Assembly (NCBI RefSeq): GCF_003236315.1
Contig: NZ_POTY01000002.1
Location: forward strand, 1-64,000
DNA length: 64,000 nucleotides
From: Micromonospora craterilacus
GTDB lineage: Bacteria; Actinomycetota; Actinomycetes; Mycobacteriales; Micromonosporaceae
Direction of reading: 5' to 3'
Shown here: in pieces, positions 63,519-64,000 of the stretch
Layout of the letters: each line of letters opens with the position of its first letter
How positions within the stretch are numbered: position 1 is the first letter of the stretch
Translations under genes and position numbers: made by a program
Notes under the pieces: model-generated
Told to the model about the DNA's origin: nothing
What the model saw: the letters and a program-made list of their open reading frames with translations, nothing else
Database searches by the model: none

Positions 63519-64000
63519 GTGGGCGTCGCGGCCGATACCCGCGCTGACCGTCGTCAGCTGAACATCCGGGCCCGCCTCGCGTACGCGAAGTGCGGGGCGA
63601 CCGCCGGTCCCCTGGTCGCGCCGCGGCATCCGCAGGCGGCGGTCGAGTTTCGCCACGTCCTCTCGCCCGCCGCCCGGCTGACCCTGGCGCTGCTCGTGCT
63701 CGCGAACAGCGCGGCCGGGCTGCTGCTCGTCGGCTGGCTGCTGCTCCCCGACCACGTACCCGGATCCGGGGTGACCGGGCTCGGCAACTGGCAGACCACG
63801 GCGGCTCGGCTCGGCTTCTGCGTGGTCGTCGGTGTCGAGCTGATCCGCCTCGCGCAGAACGCGGTCGTCTGGGTGTTCGCGTACCACGCCCGGGACCCGG
63901 TGCCGGTCGATCCTCCGGTCGGCCTGCGGGTGGCCCTGCTCACCACGATCGTGCCGAGCAAGGAGCCGATCGACGTCGTCGAGCGGACGCTGCGGCGGCT
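63519..64000 (+). CDS. N-terminal part of a membrane GT2 glycosyltransferase (cut by window end)
   Basis: The frame from GTG 63519 (GGGGGG just upstream) runs off the window after about 160 residues. A polar start (AADTRADRRQLNIRARLAYAKCG) is followed by two membrane segments (LTLALLVLANSAAGLLLVGWLLL and LGFCVVVGVELIRLAQNAVVWVFAY). Then VALLTTIVPSKEPIDVVERTLRR is the opening strand and helix of a GT2 domain of the cellulose-synthase-like type. It could extend a polysaccharide with the GT39-like neighbour. TAGGAT at 63462-63467 may be its -10. Confidence 0.7.
   Translation, partial: MGVAADTRADRRQLNIRARLAYAKCGATAGPLVAPRHPQAAVEFRHVLSPAARLTLALLVLANSAAGLLLVGWLLLPDHVPGSGVTGLGNWQTTAARLGFCVVVGVELIRLAQNAVVWVFAYHARDPVPVDPPVGLRVALLTTIVPSKEPIDVVERTLRR

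Overview
The window is a high-GC actinomycete chromosome segment. Frequent GTG and TTG starts, 4-base ATGA/GTGA gene overlaps, LacI/ROK/DeoR sugar regulators and secreted multi-domain glycosidases fit Micromonospora or a close relative; this is inferred from style, not from a marker gene. I see no rRNA, tRNA, CRISPR array, transposase or phage gene. The window is dominated by carbohydrate uptake and catabolism: seven ABC importers in 64 kb.

Layout. 1-558: 3' end of a gene for a secreted or surface protein. 780-5811: DeoR regulator, CUT1 importer (binding protein and two permeases, no ATPase) and a zinc polyol-type dehydrogenase, a likely sugar-alcohol operon. 5949-7652: divergent MFS exporter and MerR regulator sharing a MerR-type operator. 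8047-11424: secreted GH95 fucosidase-type enzyme. 11572-13387: M23 peptidase and two small proteins. 13580-19048: complete Dpp/Opp-type peptide importer. 19320-23023: sulfate importer. 23165-29797: LacI-type regulator with a CUT1 importer on the minus strand, divergent from a glycogen-debranching-like enzyme, with two operator arms between them. 29934-32765: TetR/quinone-oxidoreductase pair and a thioredoxin/DUF4395 pair. 32784-41532: a second LacI-type regulon (GH-J-like glycosidase, CUT1 importer, SxxK serine hydrolase, secreted esterase) tied together by three copies of one operator. 42041-61511: an L-arabinose locus. 61874-64000: two membrane glycosyltransferases, the second cut by the window end.

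The arabinose locus is close to a full pathway. A Tat-exported GH127 beta-L-arabinofuranosidase carrying two ricin-type modules could release arabinose outside the cell. Two CUT2 importers, ChvE/MmsA/MmsB-like (pyranoses) and YtfQ/YtfR/YtfT/YjfF-like (furanoses), could take it up. AraA, AraB and AraD convert it to xylulose 5-phosphate. A LacI-type regulator and a ROK regulator are present, and boxes of the LacI pattern TGTNANCGNTNACA lie before chvE, before araB and before the GH127 gene.

The least expected signal is a family of about 71-81 bp elements sitting exactly at ATGA stop/start overlaps inside operons (49772, two in tandem at 53406, 54633, and a frame-fused copy at 17966). Most encode a 24-27 residue peptide beginning MSERQRAN, start and end on ATGA, and carry a ribosome-binding site for the next gene. 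Other repeated structures are 20-22 bp hairpins between convergent genes with a compensatory base change, and strong stem-loops between binding-protein genes and the next cistron in four operons.
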